From Dehalococcoidia bacterium (GTDB taxonomy: Bacteria; Chloroflexota; Dehalococcoidia; Dehalococcoidales; UBA1222), in contig WQTJ01000103.1 of NCBI GenBank assembly GCA_009786345.1, forward strand, positions 1-9,034: a stretch of 9,034 nucleotides of DNA. The letters run 5' to 3'. Position 1 is the stretch's first letter. Each line of letters opens with the position of its first letter. Below are positions 1 through 7,172 of this stretch, piece by piece. The position numbers and the translations under genes are program-made. The notes beneath the pieces were generated by a model that was given only the letters and a program-made list of their open reading frames with translations, had not been told where the DNA came from and searched no databases.

Positions 1-509
1 CGATGGCTGTTAAGAAACGCGCAGAAGGTTTTTCAGCTGGTGAAACGGCGGCTTGGCTTGAGAAGAAAAAGCAGAGCTGTATGGGTTTTTTTACTGTAGA
101 TGACTTGATGTATCTGCATAGGGGCGGGCGGCTCAGCAAATTTTCAGCAGTTGCTGGTTCAATGTTGGGGGTTAAGCCTGTACTGAATGTTGCCCCTGAT
201 GGTTCTCTCAAACTCAAGGATAAGGTGCGCGGGCGGCAAGCGGCGTTGAGACTTATAGTTAGCCAATTGAAACGCAGCGTTGATGTTAATACAACACTTG
301 ATACAGTGTTTGTTACCCATACTGATTGTTTTGATGAGGCGCAGACAGTTGCCGCGATGGTTAAAGACGCTGTGAAAGTGTGCGATGTGATTATCATGAT
401 GATGGGCCCTGTTATTGGTGCACATGTTGGGCCAGGCGCTATCGCTTTGTTTGTTGAAGCCGATATGACGCGTGAGAAATATGAGAACAGATTTTATGGC
501 GGAACGTAG
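1..509 (+). CDS. DegV family fatty-acid-binding protein, C-terminal part (5' end outside window)
   Basis: The reading frame is open from the left edge to a TAG at 507-509, giving about 168 visible residues. The DegV family is usually around 280-300 residues, so roughly the first 120-130 (the N-terminal domain) lie outside; the ATG at 3 is probably internal. Visible family hallmarks are a VDDLMYLHRGGRLSK segment (about residues 32-46 of the visible part), KVRGRQAAL (74-82), and the signature GPVIGAHVGPG (135-145) near the end. In the known family the C-terminal domain helps enclose one fatty acid and contacts its carboxylate. In Firmicutes, DegV-like FakB proteins present fatty acids to the kinase FakA; no fakA is visible here, so that role is not shown. 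A tail of about 17 residues follows the usual GPGA(L/I)ALF ending. Soluble, with no membrane segment in the visible part. Family assignment is firm; physiological role is unknown. Confidence 0.9.
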   Translation, partial: MAVKKRAEGFSAGETAAWLEKKKQSCMGFFTVDDLMYLHRGGRLSKFSAVAGSMLGVKPVLNVAPDGSLKLKDKVRGRQAALRLIVSQLKRSVDVNTTLDTVFVTHTDCFDEAQTVAAMVKDAVKVCDVIIMMMGPVIGAHVGPGAIALFVEADMTREKYENRFYGGT

Positions 510-545
510 ATGTTGGATGGTTTTTGTAAATTTTGGTTGTTTACC

Positions 546-585
546 TTGTATATTTTGACCTTAGCCTTATAGAATGGTTTATGCT
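546..585 (+). promoter_or_regulatory. Possible promoter for the DUF5679 gene
   Basis: The 112-base gap between degV and the DUF5679 gene is AT-rich. It contains TTGACC at 555-560 (5 of 6 to the sigma70 -35 box), followed after 17 bases by TTTATG, or after 19 by TATGCT (580-585). A second pairing is TTGTAT at 546-551 with TAGAAT at 570-575 (5 of 6 to the -10 box, 18-base spacer). Neither pair is good at both boxes, so the call is weak. Read-through from degV is equally possible. Confidence 0.3.
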
Positions 586-605
586 CAGAAGCATTAAATT
601 TTAGT

Positions 606-612
606 AGGAGGG
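606..612 (+). promoter_or_regulatory. Strong Shine-Dalgarno site for the GTG-started DUF5679 gene
   Basis: AGGAGGG at 606-612 is a near-perfect anti-16S match, placed 9 bases before the GTG at 622. It is the best ribosome binding site on the + strand of this window. It decides the start of a gene that begins with GTG and is shorter than most gene callers accept. Confidence 0.8.
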
Positions 613-621
613 AATCAATCA

Positions 622-759
622 GTGCAAGGTTATTGTGTTAAGTGCCGTGCCAAAAAAGAAATAAAAACCCCCAATGTCATTACCATGAAAAATGGTCGTC
701 CGGCCACTCAGGGGGTTTGCCAGTCTTGTGGCTCCAAGATGTTCAGAATCGGCAAATAG
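622..759 (+). CDS. DUF5679 family small zinc-ribbon-like protein (45 aa)
   Basis: A 45-residue protein starts at GTG 622 and ends at TAG 757-759. It begins MQGYCVKCRAKKEI, continues through TMKNGRPATQGVC, and ends CGSKMFRIGK. Two cysteine pairs, CVKC (residues 5-8) and CQSC (33-36), are separated by a short beta-rich stretch, as in a zinc ribbon that binds one metal ion through four cysteines. The conserved KNGRPA..G and the C-terminal K(M/V)FRIGK match what I recall of DUF5679, whose function is unknown. The strong AGGAGGG upstream and the lack of a better overlapping frame support it; the overlapping ATG frame at 642-833 is a shadow. The high lysine/arginine content would suit nucleic acid or ribosome association, but that is inference. 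It lies 112 bases after degV and 70 before nth, on the same strand as both. Confidence 0.88.
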   Translation: MQGYCVKCRAKKEIKTPNVITMKNGRPATQGVCQSCGSKMFRIGK

Positions 760-783
760 TCGCACAGAATGTAAAAACGGGAA

Positions 784-804
784 GTGGGGCCGCAAAAGCC
801 CCAC
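784..804 (+). terminator. GC-rich hairpin between the DUF5679 gene and nth (candidate terminator or attenuator)
   Basis: A perfect 7-bp stem (GTGGGGC at 784-790 with GCCCCAC at 798-804) encloses the 7-base loop CGCAAAA. It starts 24 bases after the DUF5679 stop. On the + strand it is followed by AACCATTATATAAAAT, not a T-run, so it is not a canonical intrinsic terminator. Read on the - strand it is followed by TTCCCGTTTTTA, a slightly better but delayed T-tract. It may also act as a 3'-end stabilising structure. Confidence 0.35.
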
Positions 805-810
805 AACCAT

Positions 811-820
811 TATATAAAAT
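811..820 (+). promoter_or_regulatory. Possible -10 box for nth
   Basis: TATATAAAAT at 811-820 contains TATAAA (813-818) and TAAAAT (815-820), each 5 of 6 to the -10 consensus. No recognisable -35 lies at the right distance, since that place is occupied by the hairpin stem/loop. If used, transcription would start at about 825-828, within a few bases of the nth ATG, giving a leaderless or nearly leaderless message. Confidence 0.25.
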
Positions 821-829
821 GAAGTTTTC

Positions 830-1477
830 ATGATGGGTAAGGCTAGCAAACTTATTGATGTGCATGAATTGATCCGGCGGCTGGAAAGGCTATATCCAAA
901 TGCGCGTATTGCTCTTGATTTTAGTAGTCCTCTGGAACTATTAATTGCTACTATTCTTTCTGCTCAAAGTACTGATATCGGTGTTAATAAAGCTACTCCA
1001 GCGCTGTTTGCGCGATATAAAACTGCTGCTGATTATGCTGCGGCGGATGTTGTTGAGTTGGAATCATTGATCAAGTCTACTGGCTTTTACCATAATAAAT
1101 CCAAAAACATCATTGGCGCAGCACGCAAGTTGCAGGATGATTTTTGCGGGCATGTACCGCGCACTATGGCAGAGATAATCACATTGCCAGGGGTGGCACG
1201 CAAGACGGGCAATGTGGTGCTTTTCAATGCATATGGAATAGTCGAAGGCATTGCAGTTGACACTCATGTCATTCGTCTTTCTAATTTGTTGAGTTTAACT
1301 ACTAATCGTGATCCTGTGAAAATTGAACAAGATCTCATGAGACAGGTGCCAAAACCTAAATGGGGCATGTTCTCTCATCTGCTTATAGCACATGGAAGAA
1401 CAGTATGCGTGGCACGCAAACCAAAATGCACGGCATGCACGCTGAGCGATATTTGCCTAGGAACCCTTAAAAATTAA
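830..1477 (+). CDS. nth: Endonuclease III (DNA glycosylase/AP lyase, [4Fe-4S])
   Basis: A base-excision repair enzyme that removes oxidised pyrimidines and cleaves the strand at the abasic site by beta-elimination. The 215 residues match the usual length (E. coli 211). Visible landmarks: LSAQSTD (residues 43-49), the helix-hairpin-helix LPGVARKTGNVV (119-130) with catalytic Lys125, the IAVDTHVIRL segment (141-150) with catalytic Asp144, and the C-terminal cluster cysteines C193-x6-C200-x2-C203-x5-C209 in the exact family spacing. The enzyme should be intact. Starts at 830 or 833 (tandem ATGs) cannot be separated; there is no good Shine-Dalgarno, only GAAG at 821-824. Stop TAA at 1475-1477. 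It follows the DUF5679 gene by 70 bases and converges on tatD with 17 bases between stops. Confidence 0.97.
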   Translation: MMGKASKLIDVHELIRRLERLYPNARIALDFSSPLELLIATILSAQSTDIGVNKATPALFARYKTAADYAAADVVELESLIKSTGFYHNKSKNIIGAARKLQDDFCGHVPRTMAEIITLPGVARKTGNVVLFNAYGIVEGIAVDTHVIRLSNLLSLTTNRDPVKIEQDLMRQVPKPKWGMFSHLLIAHGRTVCVARKPKCTACTLSDICLGTLKN

Positions 1478-1500
1478 AGGCTACAACAGTTGTTTTAAAT
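1478..1500. terminator. Convergent junction of nth and tatD with a weak inverted repeat
   Basis: Only 17 bases separate the stops of nth and tatD. The inverted repeat ACAAC-A-GTTGT (1483-1493) is flanked by TTTT on the + side and by TTTAATTTTT some bases further on the - side. The centre is too tight for a good hairpin (effectively 4 bp with a 3-base loop), so this is a poor intrinsic terminator. The site is called mainly because two transcripts must end around here. Confidence 0.22.
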
Positions 1501-2301
1501 CTTGAAGAGTTGGCGGCTGTTGGCTGTAGTGTGGTTAGCAACTACTTCAGAGCTGATTCCATGGATGTGTGCCAGTTCAGTAACAGTGTCAGCAACATAC
1601 GATGGCTCGTTGCGTTGCCCTCGTATTCTCTGTGGCGGCAAGTATGGGCAGTCTGTTTCCACCAGCAGTTTTTCCAATGGAAGCTGTTTTATCACTTCGC
1701 GAAAAGCTTTGGATGAAGGATAGCCGATATAGGCACCCAGAGAGATGTAGAAGCCCATTTGCAGGTATGAATGTGCTGTCTCTAATGTGCCGCTGAAGCA
1801 GTGAATAACCCCTGGAGCATATTTGTTAGCCCTAGTAGGTATCCACTCCTGTAATACATTCCGTATTTCTATTTCAGATTGCCGTGCGTGGATTAACACA
1901 GGCTTTTCCACTTCATCTGCTAGTAATAGTTGTTTACGCAACACATGTAATTGATGTTCGCGCGGAGCATAGTCGGCATGAAAATCCAATCCTATTTCGC
2001 CGATAGCCACTACGCGCGGATGTCGTGCCATCTGCGCAAGTTCTTGGAGATCTTTTTCTGTAATATCACTGCACTCTTGCGGGTGGATGCCGACAGCGGC
2101 ATGAATGAAATTGTGGCGCTCAGCCAATTCTATCCCACTGATGCAATCTGCTATTTGCGTGCCGACATTGACGATGGCATACACATGGTTTTCCTGTGCA
2201 CGTTTTATGACATGTTCACGATCGGTATCAAATTGTTCAACGGTTAGATGTGCATGACTGTCTATAAGGTTGAAAATTTGGCCTGGTGCAGTTTCAGTCA
2301 T
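1495..2301 (-). CDS. tatD: TatD family metal-dependent hydrolase (3'-5' DNase-like)
   Basis: A 268-residue TIM-barrel amidohydrolase of the TatD/YcfH family, of the usual length (about 255-270). The metal ligands are visible in order: DSHAHL (His16, His18), GEIGLDFH (Glu102), LIHAR (His138), HCFSG (His167) and ETDCPYL (Asp217), followed by the family motif RGQRNEPSYV (227-236). E. coli TatD is a magnesium-dependent 3'-5' exonuclease, and relatives act as D-aminoacyl-tRNA deacylase-like or DNA-processing enzymes, so the exact substrate is not fixed by sequence. Its ATG at 2301 lies 6 bases after the nuoN stop. It is therefore most likely the last cistron of the complex I operon, although it has no functional link to respiration. 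The ribosome binding site is weak, which fits translational coupling to nuoN. Confidence 0.95.
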   Translation of the reverse strand: MTETAPGQIFNLIDSHAHLTVEQFDTDREHVIKRAQENHVYAIVNVGTQIADCISGIELAERHNFIHAAVGIHPQECSDITEKDLQELAQMARHPRVVAIGEIGLDFHADYAPREHQLHVLRKQLLLADEVEKPVLIHARQSEIEIRNVLQEWIPTRANKYAPGVIHCFSGTLETAHSYLQMGFYISLGAYIGYPSSKAFREVIKQLPLEKLLVETDCPYLPPQRIRGQRNEPSYVADTVTELAHIHGISSEVVANHTTANSRQLFKI

Positions 2302-2307
2302 ATTATG

Positions 2308-3783
2308 CTATCTAAAGAATTCCCAAATACCGGATATTAAATCTGCACCCCATTCAGTGCCTGAGATAAGTATTGATGGTAGTATGCCAAATAGCAAAAT
2401 GCCAGCGCAAGCTATGAGTAAAACTGCTTTAGGTGCGAATGATGATCTGATGTTATCAGCAGATGCTGGGGCATCCACCCATATGGCGCGTATAATTTTC
2501 AGGTAATAACATGCTGAGATAACACTGTTGACGACAGCTATGATTACCAGCCAAAGAAGATCGTGCTGTACTGCTTGACTGAACACGTAAAGTTTGCCCA
2601 TGAAGCCAACCAATGGCGGCAGTCCCATTAGAGACAGCAGACCCAGCGTCATGGCGCAAGCCAGCAGAGGCGATTGTTTGGCGAGCCCTGCGTAATCGGC
2701 GATATCATCATTGTCTTTATGCTTTGAGGCGATGATAATGACGGTGAATACGGCTACTTCTGCTACGGCAAAAGCAGTTAGATAGTACAGAAGACTACTA
2801 CTGCTTATGGTGTGGAAACTGCCTATCCCCATAGTGGCAACAGCTATTAACATGTAGCCGCTTTGCGCTATGGATGAGTAGGCTAACAGCCGCTTGATAT
2901 TATGCTGTGTTAGAGCCAGCAAGTTGCCTGCTGTCATAGTGATGGCACTTACTACTGCCAGTATTACTCCCCAGTTGTTACTTAGAGATTCTGGCAGGCT
3001 AAAGCCCGTAAGCAAAAATCGCACTAGTATACTGAAACCTGCGATTTTACTAACGGTGGAAAGGAAAAGAGTTATTGGCGTGGGTGCTCCTTCATATACA
3101 TCTGGTGCCCACATATGGAAAGGCACGACCGCAATCTTAAATGCAAACCCTGCTAGTATTAGCACCAAACCAAAAATTAAACCCGCATTGTCGGCTATAT
3201 TGCCTACTTGGATGGATGATACTGTCTGCGCGATATCTAGCAGGCTGGTGGAGCCGCTGAAGCCAAACACCAGCGCAAGACCGAATAAAAGTATGGCTGA
3301 GTTTACGGCACCAAGCAGTAGGTATTTTACGGCGGATTCACTGCTCTTGCTGTTTTTAAGCATCGCCACTAATGCATATAGCGAAATGGCTGTTAGCTCA
3401 ATGGACAACAGCATGGCGATTATATCCTGTGCTGTGGCTGTGAGCATGGCACCTAGTGTGGCTGTCAGAAGCAAGGCATGGAACTCACCATGCAAGTTTT
3501 GTAATCGTTTGACATAATCAGTGGAAGCTAAAATGACGAGGCATGCAATTCCAAGAAATAAAAACTTGAAGTAAATGGCGTAGTTATCCAGTATAAATAG
3601 TCCGTTGCCTACGCTTAGCTCATGGCTGCCAATTAATGATATTGCCATGCCGAATGAGACTAGCAACCCGACTATGCTGGTGATAGTCACTAACAATTTA
3701 TGACGGAAGAACAAATCTACTGCTATGACAACAATAGCAGTAACCGCCAAGCATATTTCTGGTCGCAACAAATCCAGATTCAA
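2308..3783 (-). CDS. nuoN: NADH-quinone oxidoreductase subunit N (TTG start)
   Basis: An antiporter-like proton-pumping subunit of the complex I membrane arm. It has 491 residues, hydrophobic throughout, consistent with 14 transmembrane helices (E. coli 485). The charged residues of the half-channels are in place: Glu129 (LLSIELTA), Lys216 in the broken helix AGFAFKIAVVPFHMWAPDVY, Lys246 (STVSKIAGF) and Lys397 (GFMGKLYVF), matching E. coli Glu133, Lys217, Lys247 and Lys395. The VPFHMWAPDVYEGAP motif is diagnostic of NuoN over NuoL/NuoM. The start is TTG at 3783-3781, chosen because GAGGAG sits 6 bases before it and the next in-frame sequence reads MNLDLLRPEI, a normal NuoN beginning. It follows nuoM by 12 bases and precedes tatD by 6. 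Confidence 0.97.
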   Translation of the reverse strand: MNLDLLRPEICLAVTAIVVIAVDLFFRHKLLVTITSIVGLLVSFGMAISLIGSHELSVGNGLFILDNYAIYFKFLFLGIACLVILASTDYVKRLQNLHGEFHALLLTATLGAMLTATAQDIIAMLLSIELTAISLYALVAMLKNSKSSESAVKYLLLGAVNSAILLFGLALVFGFSGSTSLLDIAQTVSSIQVGNIADNAGLIFGLVLILAGFAFKIAVVPFHMWAPDVYEGAPTPITLFLSTVSKIAGFSILVRFLLTGFSLPESLSNNWGVILAVVSAITMTAGNLLALTQHNIKRLLAYSSIAQSGYMLIAVATMGIGSFHTISSSSLLYYLTAFAVAEVAVFTVIIIASKHKDNDDIADYAGLAKQSPLLACAMTLGLLSLMGLPPLVGFMGKLYVFSQAVQHDLLWLVIIAVVNSVISACYYLKIIRAIWVDAPASADNIRSSFAPKAVLLIACAGILLFGILPSILISGTEWGADLISGIWEFFR

Positions 3784-3789
3784 AAGCTA

Positions 3790-3795
3790 CTCCTC
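3790..3795 (-). promoter_or_regulatory. Strong Shine-Dalgarno site for the TTG-started nuoN
   Basis: GAGGAG (CTCCTC on the + strand) lies directly after the nuoM stop codon and 6 bases before the TTG of nuoN. It is the clearest ribosome binding site in the - strand operon and fixes a non-ATG start. Confidence 0.8.
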
Positions 3796-5277
3796 TTAAC
3801 TACCCACCAAACTGGATATAGCAGATACACTGCTTTGTATTACAGATGTCAGGATGGTGGGGCATATTCCTATAACGAATATTAATATTACTAAAAGCCC
3901 GCAATAGAATCGCTGCAATTTTCCTGCATCGCGTACGTTGTCAAACCCTAATAGCGCCGGACCATAAAATACGCGTTGTATGGTCCAAAGAATATATACT
4001 GCGGACAAAAGCACACCTAGTAGAGCTACAGTTGCAAACCATTTGGCCGAACTATTGAAGCTTCCAAGTAAGGTGGTGAACTCAGCGGCAAAGCCGCTGG
4101 TGGCAGGCAGTCCAAGTGCTCCTAGCCCGGCAAGCACAAAGAAAGTGGCGGTAGCCGGCATTTGACGCGCTAACCCGCCTAAGCTCGGTATTGTGGTCTT
4201 GTCTGTATGCTCTATGATTATTCCAGCGGTGATAAAGAGCAAACTGGTAACTAGACCGTGGCTTACCATTTGCAAGCTGGCACCTACCATAGATGTCTGT
4301 CCAAGTGCGAAAATGCCCAATAGAACAAATCCCATATGGCTAATGGAGCTATAAGCGATCAAACGTTTTAAGTTGGTTTGGCGAAGTGCCAATATGCCGC
4401 CGTAAATGATGCCGATTACGGCAAGTGTAAGCAAGATGGGGGCGTAACGTTGTGCTGATTGCGGAAAGAGGGTGACGCACAGACGAATTATGCCATATGC
4501 GCCCATTTTGGCTAGAGCTCCAGATAGCATGACGCTTACTGCTGTCGGTGCATCGGAGTAGGTGTCAGGCTGCCAGCTGTGCAGAGGTACAATTGGCAAC
4601 TTGACTGCGAAACCAGCCAGCAACATGAAGAAAATCGGAACAGATGACATTGCTGGTATAGCGTTATTCCATGATATTCCGTTTCCGGGTTCCAAAGCAC
4701 GCATTTCCAGTGTGCCTGAGACATAGTACATGCAGATAATGCCAGCAAGCATAAGAGCGCTGCCAGCGAGTGTAAAGATGACATACTTAAGGGCTGAGTT
4801 GCGTTTACTGCCGCTTCCCCATATGGAGATGAGGAAGTAAACAGGAATAACTTCAATCTCCCAAAATATGAAAAACAGCAGCAGGTTCAAAGAGCAGAAG
4901 ACGCCAAGCACACTGGATTCCAGTACCAGCAGCCATATAAAGAACTCGCGTGCACGCGTTTCAACTTTCCATGATATAAGTACGGATGTTAGACCGAGCA
5001 GCGCAGTGAGTATTACAAGCGGCAAACTGATGCCGTCTATTCCCAAATGGTAGTTAGCTGAAAGTGCCGGAATCCAAGAATAGATTTCTTCAAATTGCAT
5101 ACCGCTTATATTGCGGTCAAAGTTTGCGAACAGGTGCAGTGATAAGGCCAGCACTGCTAGCGTGACGAAAACGGCTATGTATTTGATAGCTTTAACTGAC
5201 AAGCGCGGCAACAGAGCCAGCATTATAGCTACTGCCAAGGGCAGGAATATAATTACTGAGAGAAAGTTAAAGCTCAT
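3796..5277 (-). CDS. nuoM: NADH-quinone oxidoreductase subunit M
   Basis: The second antiporter-like proton-pumping subunit, in the membrane arm between NuoL and NuoN. It has 493 residues (E. coli 509) and a pattern of about 14 transmembrane helices. Functional charged residues: Glu140 (FIFWEIEVIP), Lys226 in the broken helix GFAVKLPIVPLHSWQPDTYS, Lys257 (SGALAKMGAYG) and Glu399 (GFAAEFTTL), equivalent to E. coli Glu144, Lys234, Lys265 and Glu407. The glutamate rather than lysine in helix 12 is the feature that marks NuoM against NuoL and NuoN. The ATG at 5277 overlaps the nuoL stop as ATGA, so translation is probably coupled. Stop TAA at 3798-3796. Confidence 0.97.
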   Translation of the reverse strand: MSFNFLSVIIFLPLAVAIMLALLPRLSVKAIKYIAVFVTLAVLALSLHLFANFDRNISGMQFEEIYSWIPALSANYHLGIDGISLPLVILTALLGLTSVLISWKVETRAREFFIWLLVLESSVLGVFCSLNLLLFFIFWEIEVIPVYFLISIWGSGSKRNSALKYVIFTLAGSALMLAGIICMYYVSGTLEMRALEPGNGISWNNAIPAMSSVPIFFMLLAGFAVKLPIVPLHSWQPDTYSDAPTAVSVMLSGALAKMGAYGIIRLCVTLFPQSAQRYAPILLTLAVIGIIYGGILALRQTNLKRLIAYSSISHMGFVLLGIFALGQTSMVGASLQMVSHGLVTSLLFITAGIIIEHTDKTTIPSLGGLARQMPATATFFVLAGLGALGLPATSGFAAEFTTLLGSFNSSAKWFATVALLGVLLSAVYILWTIQRVFYGPALLGFDNVRDAGKLQRFYCGLLVILIFVIGICPTILTSVIQSSVSAISSLVGS

Positions 5278-7169
5278 ATGAGTATTACCACCAGTGCAAT
5301 AATCAAGATTCCGGTTATGGCTACTAAAGCATATAGTTGCAGCGCACCATTTTGTGTGCGGCTTGTACGGGATGCGACAGTTTTGGTAATGCTCGCCAAT
5401 CCGCTTGTTGCACCATTAATTATCACCTGGTCAAACCACTGCGCTGCACGGAAAACTCCGCGATAGAGCAGGCTGCCTGCGATGAGTTTTTCATATAAAT
5501 CATCCATCCAGTACTTGCGCGTAAGTATGGCATATATGGGATGGAGATTACCTTTGAGCCTATCCGGCTTGACCCATACTTTAATATACATCACGTAGGC
5601 AAGCAGGATACCGAACCCTGCTGTTGCCAGAGATATCCATGGCAGCGGATGTGTAAACATGCCTACAATACCATCCCAAAAGCTATTTGTTGCAAGCCCT
5701 TCAGATACAAATAGCCTTTCAAACCCGCCGTTGGCGTTGAGCCATCCGGAAGCTAGTGCCGGAATAGCCAAGATTATCATGGGGAGCAGCATGGTTTTAG
5801 ACGATTCATGCAGGCGCTGACTGCCGCGGTATTTTCCGGCAAATACCATGAACACCACGCGGAATATATAAAAAGCTGTGAGGAACGTGGTGATAATAGC
5901 AAAGATAAACAGCAAAGGTTGTTTATCCCATGCAGCTGTGAGCACTTCTTCTTTGCTGAAAAAACCGGCTAGCGGCCAAATTCCGGCAAGAGACAGCGCT
6001 GCCAATGTGAAACAAGCGCATGTACATGGTAATTTTTTACGCAGTCCGCCCATCTCACGCATGTCAAAAGTACCTGTGGCATGGTTGATACTGCCGGCAC
6101 CGAGGAACAGCAATGCCTTGAAAAAGGCATGATTGAACAAATAGAATATGCCAACCCAAACTCCGCCGAGTGCTAGCCCTAAGAACATCAGTCCCAGTTG
6201 AGAGATGGTGGAATATGCCAGTACACGTTTAATATCTTTCATCACCAGTCCCATGGTTCCGGCGAAGACTGCGGTGAATGCACCTACTATGCCAACTACG
6301 GTTAAGGCATGCGGTGCTGCGTCAAAGAGCGGGTACATGCGTCCTACCAGAAATACGCCGGCGGCAACCATGGTCGCTGCATGTATGAGAGCTGACACCG
6401 GTGTGGGCCCTTCCATAGCATCAGGCAGCCAAATGTGCAGAGGGAACTGTCCAGATTTACCTACCGCTCCGAGGAACAATCCCAAAGCGGACAGAGTTAG
6501 AACACCGCCTGAAAGTACGGCGGTAACAGCGCTACTGTTAAGCGCTAGTATGTCCAATGTGTTGGCTTTGGAGTACAGCAGTAGTAGTGCTGCTAGGAAG
6601 CCTATGTCGCCGATGCGTGTAATGAGGAAAGCTTTCTTGGCGGCGGCAATAGCTGACGGCCGGTGAAACCAAAAGCCGATGAGCAGGTATGAAGACAGCC
6701 CCACAAGCTCCCAAAATATGAATGTTGAAAGCAGATTGGTTGACATAATCAACCCAAGCATAGAAGCTGTGAAAAGTGAGATAAAAGCGAAATAGCGCCG
6801 ATATGACGGGTCTGAGTGCATATAGGCGCGCGAGTAAACCTGTACAATGAAACTGACAGCTGTGACCACAACTAACATCACAGCACTCAGCGGATCTAGT
6901 AAAAGGCCGAAGTTAAAGATGGGGCCATTTGTAATATCAAGCCAGTTTAAACCATTCACTAAAATTTGATGCCCATCAGTATTCCAAACGCTGATGAGCA
7001 GCCAGCATGAGAGTATGAACGAAATTCCGATAGCTCCAATGGATATATAGCTGGCTGGTTCAGCTTTGCCGGGGAATGGGCGTATAAGTGGCGCGATGAC
7101 AGCGAAAGCTGCCAGTGGTAACCACCAGATAGCCCATATAAATTCAGGAGCTATGCTACTTATATGCAT
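5274..7169 (-). CDS. nuoL: NADH-quinone oxidoreductase subunit L
   Basis: The distal antiporter-like proton-pumping subunit of complex I, with 631 residues (E. coli 613). Landmarks: Glu154 (FIFWELVGLSSYLLIGFW), Lys238 and the following broken helix GKSGQFPLHIWLPDAMEG (237-254), His264 (SALIHAATMV), Lys351 (NHAFFKALLF) and Lys406 (GFFSKEEVL). After the antiporter core, residues about 540-605 are amphipathic (TRKYWMDDLYEKL onward). They fit the long lateral helix HL that runs along NuoM and NuoN, ending in one more transmembrane helix (about 611-630). These last features distinguish NuoL from stand-alone Mrp antiporter subunits. The ATG at 7169 lies 3 bases after the nuoK stop with only a weak GGTAAG upstream. 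It overlaps nuoM by 4 bases. Confidence 0.97.
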   Translation of the reverse strand: MHISSIAPEFIWAIWWLPLAAFAVIAPLIRPFPGKAEPASYISIGAIGISFILSCWLLISVWNTDGHQILVNGLNWLDITNGPIFNFGLLLDPLSAVMLVVVTAVSFIVQVYSRAYMHSDPSYRRYFAFISLFTASMLGLIMSTNLLSTFIFWELVGLSSYLLIGFWFHRPSAIAAAKKAFLITRIGDIGFLAALLLLYSKANTLDILALNSSAVTAVLSGGVLTLSALGLFLGAVGKSGQFPLHIWLPDAMEGPTPVSALIHAATMVAAGVFLVGRMYPLFDAAPHALTVVGIVGAFTAVFAGTMGLVMKDIKRVLAYSTISQLGLMFLGLALGGVWVGIFYLFNHAFFKALLFLGAGSINHATGTFDMREMGGLRKKLPCTCACFTLAALSLAGIWPLAGFFSKEEVLTAAWDKQPLLFIFAIITTFLTAFYIFRVVFMVFAGKYRGSQRLHESSKTMLLPMIILAIPALASGWLNANGGFERLFVSEGLATNSFWDGIVGMFTHPLPWISLATAGFGILLAYVMYIKVWVKPDRLKGNLHPIYAILTRKYWMDDLYEKLIAGSLLYRGVFRAAQWFDQVIINGATSGLASITKTVASRTSRTQNGALQLYALVAITGILIIALVVILI

Positions 7170-7172
7170 TTC

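Noticed and set aside
581..594. ATGCT-CAGA-AGCAT inverted repeat after degV
   Set aside because: Only a 5-bp AT-containing stem, without a following T-run; too weak to call a terminator.
642..833. 63-codon ATG frame on the + strand
   Set aside because: Overlaps the DUF5679 gene in another frame; it has no ribosome binding site, and the GTG frame carries the conserved cysteines.
2894..3517. 207-codon open frame on the + strand opposite nuoN
   Set aside because: It lies fully antisense to a well-supported nuoN, has no recognisable domain and no ribosome binding site; it is a mirror of the coding bias of the real gene.
6205..6666. 153-codon open frame on the + strand opposite nuoL
   Set aside because: Antisense shadow of conserved NuoL sequence, rich in Ala/Ser/Thr/Pro with no family resemblance.
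5274..7169. Possibility that nuoL/M/N are subunits of an Mrp antiporter or a hydrogenase/formate-lyase membrane arm
   Set aside because: The NuoL lateral helix and extra C-terminal transmembrane segment, the NuoN-specific VPFHMWAPDVYEGAP motif, and the nuoJ-K-L-M-N order fit complex I. No Mrp or [NiFe] hydrogenase gene is in the window, though the catalytic arm lies outside it.
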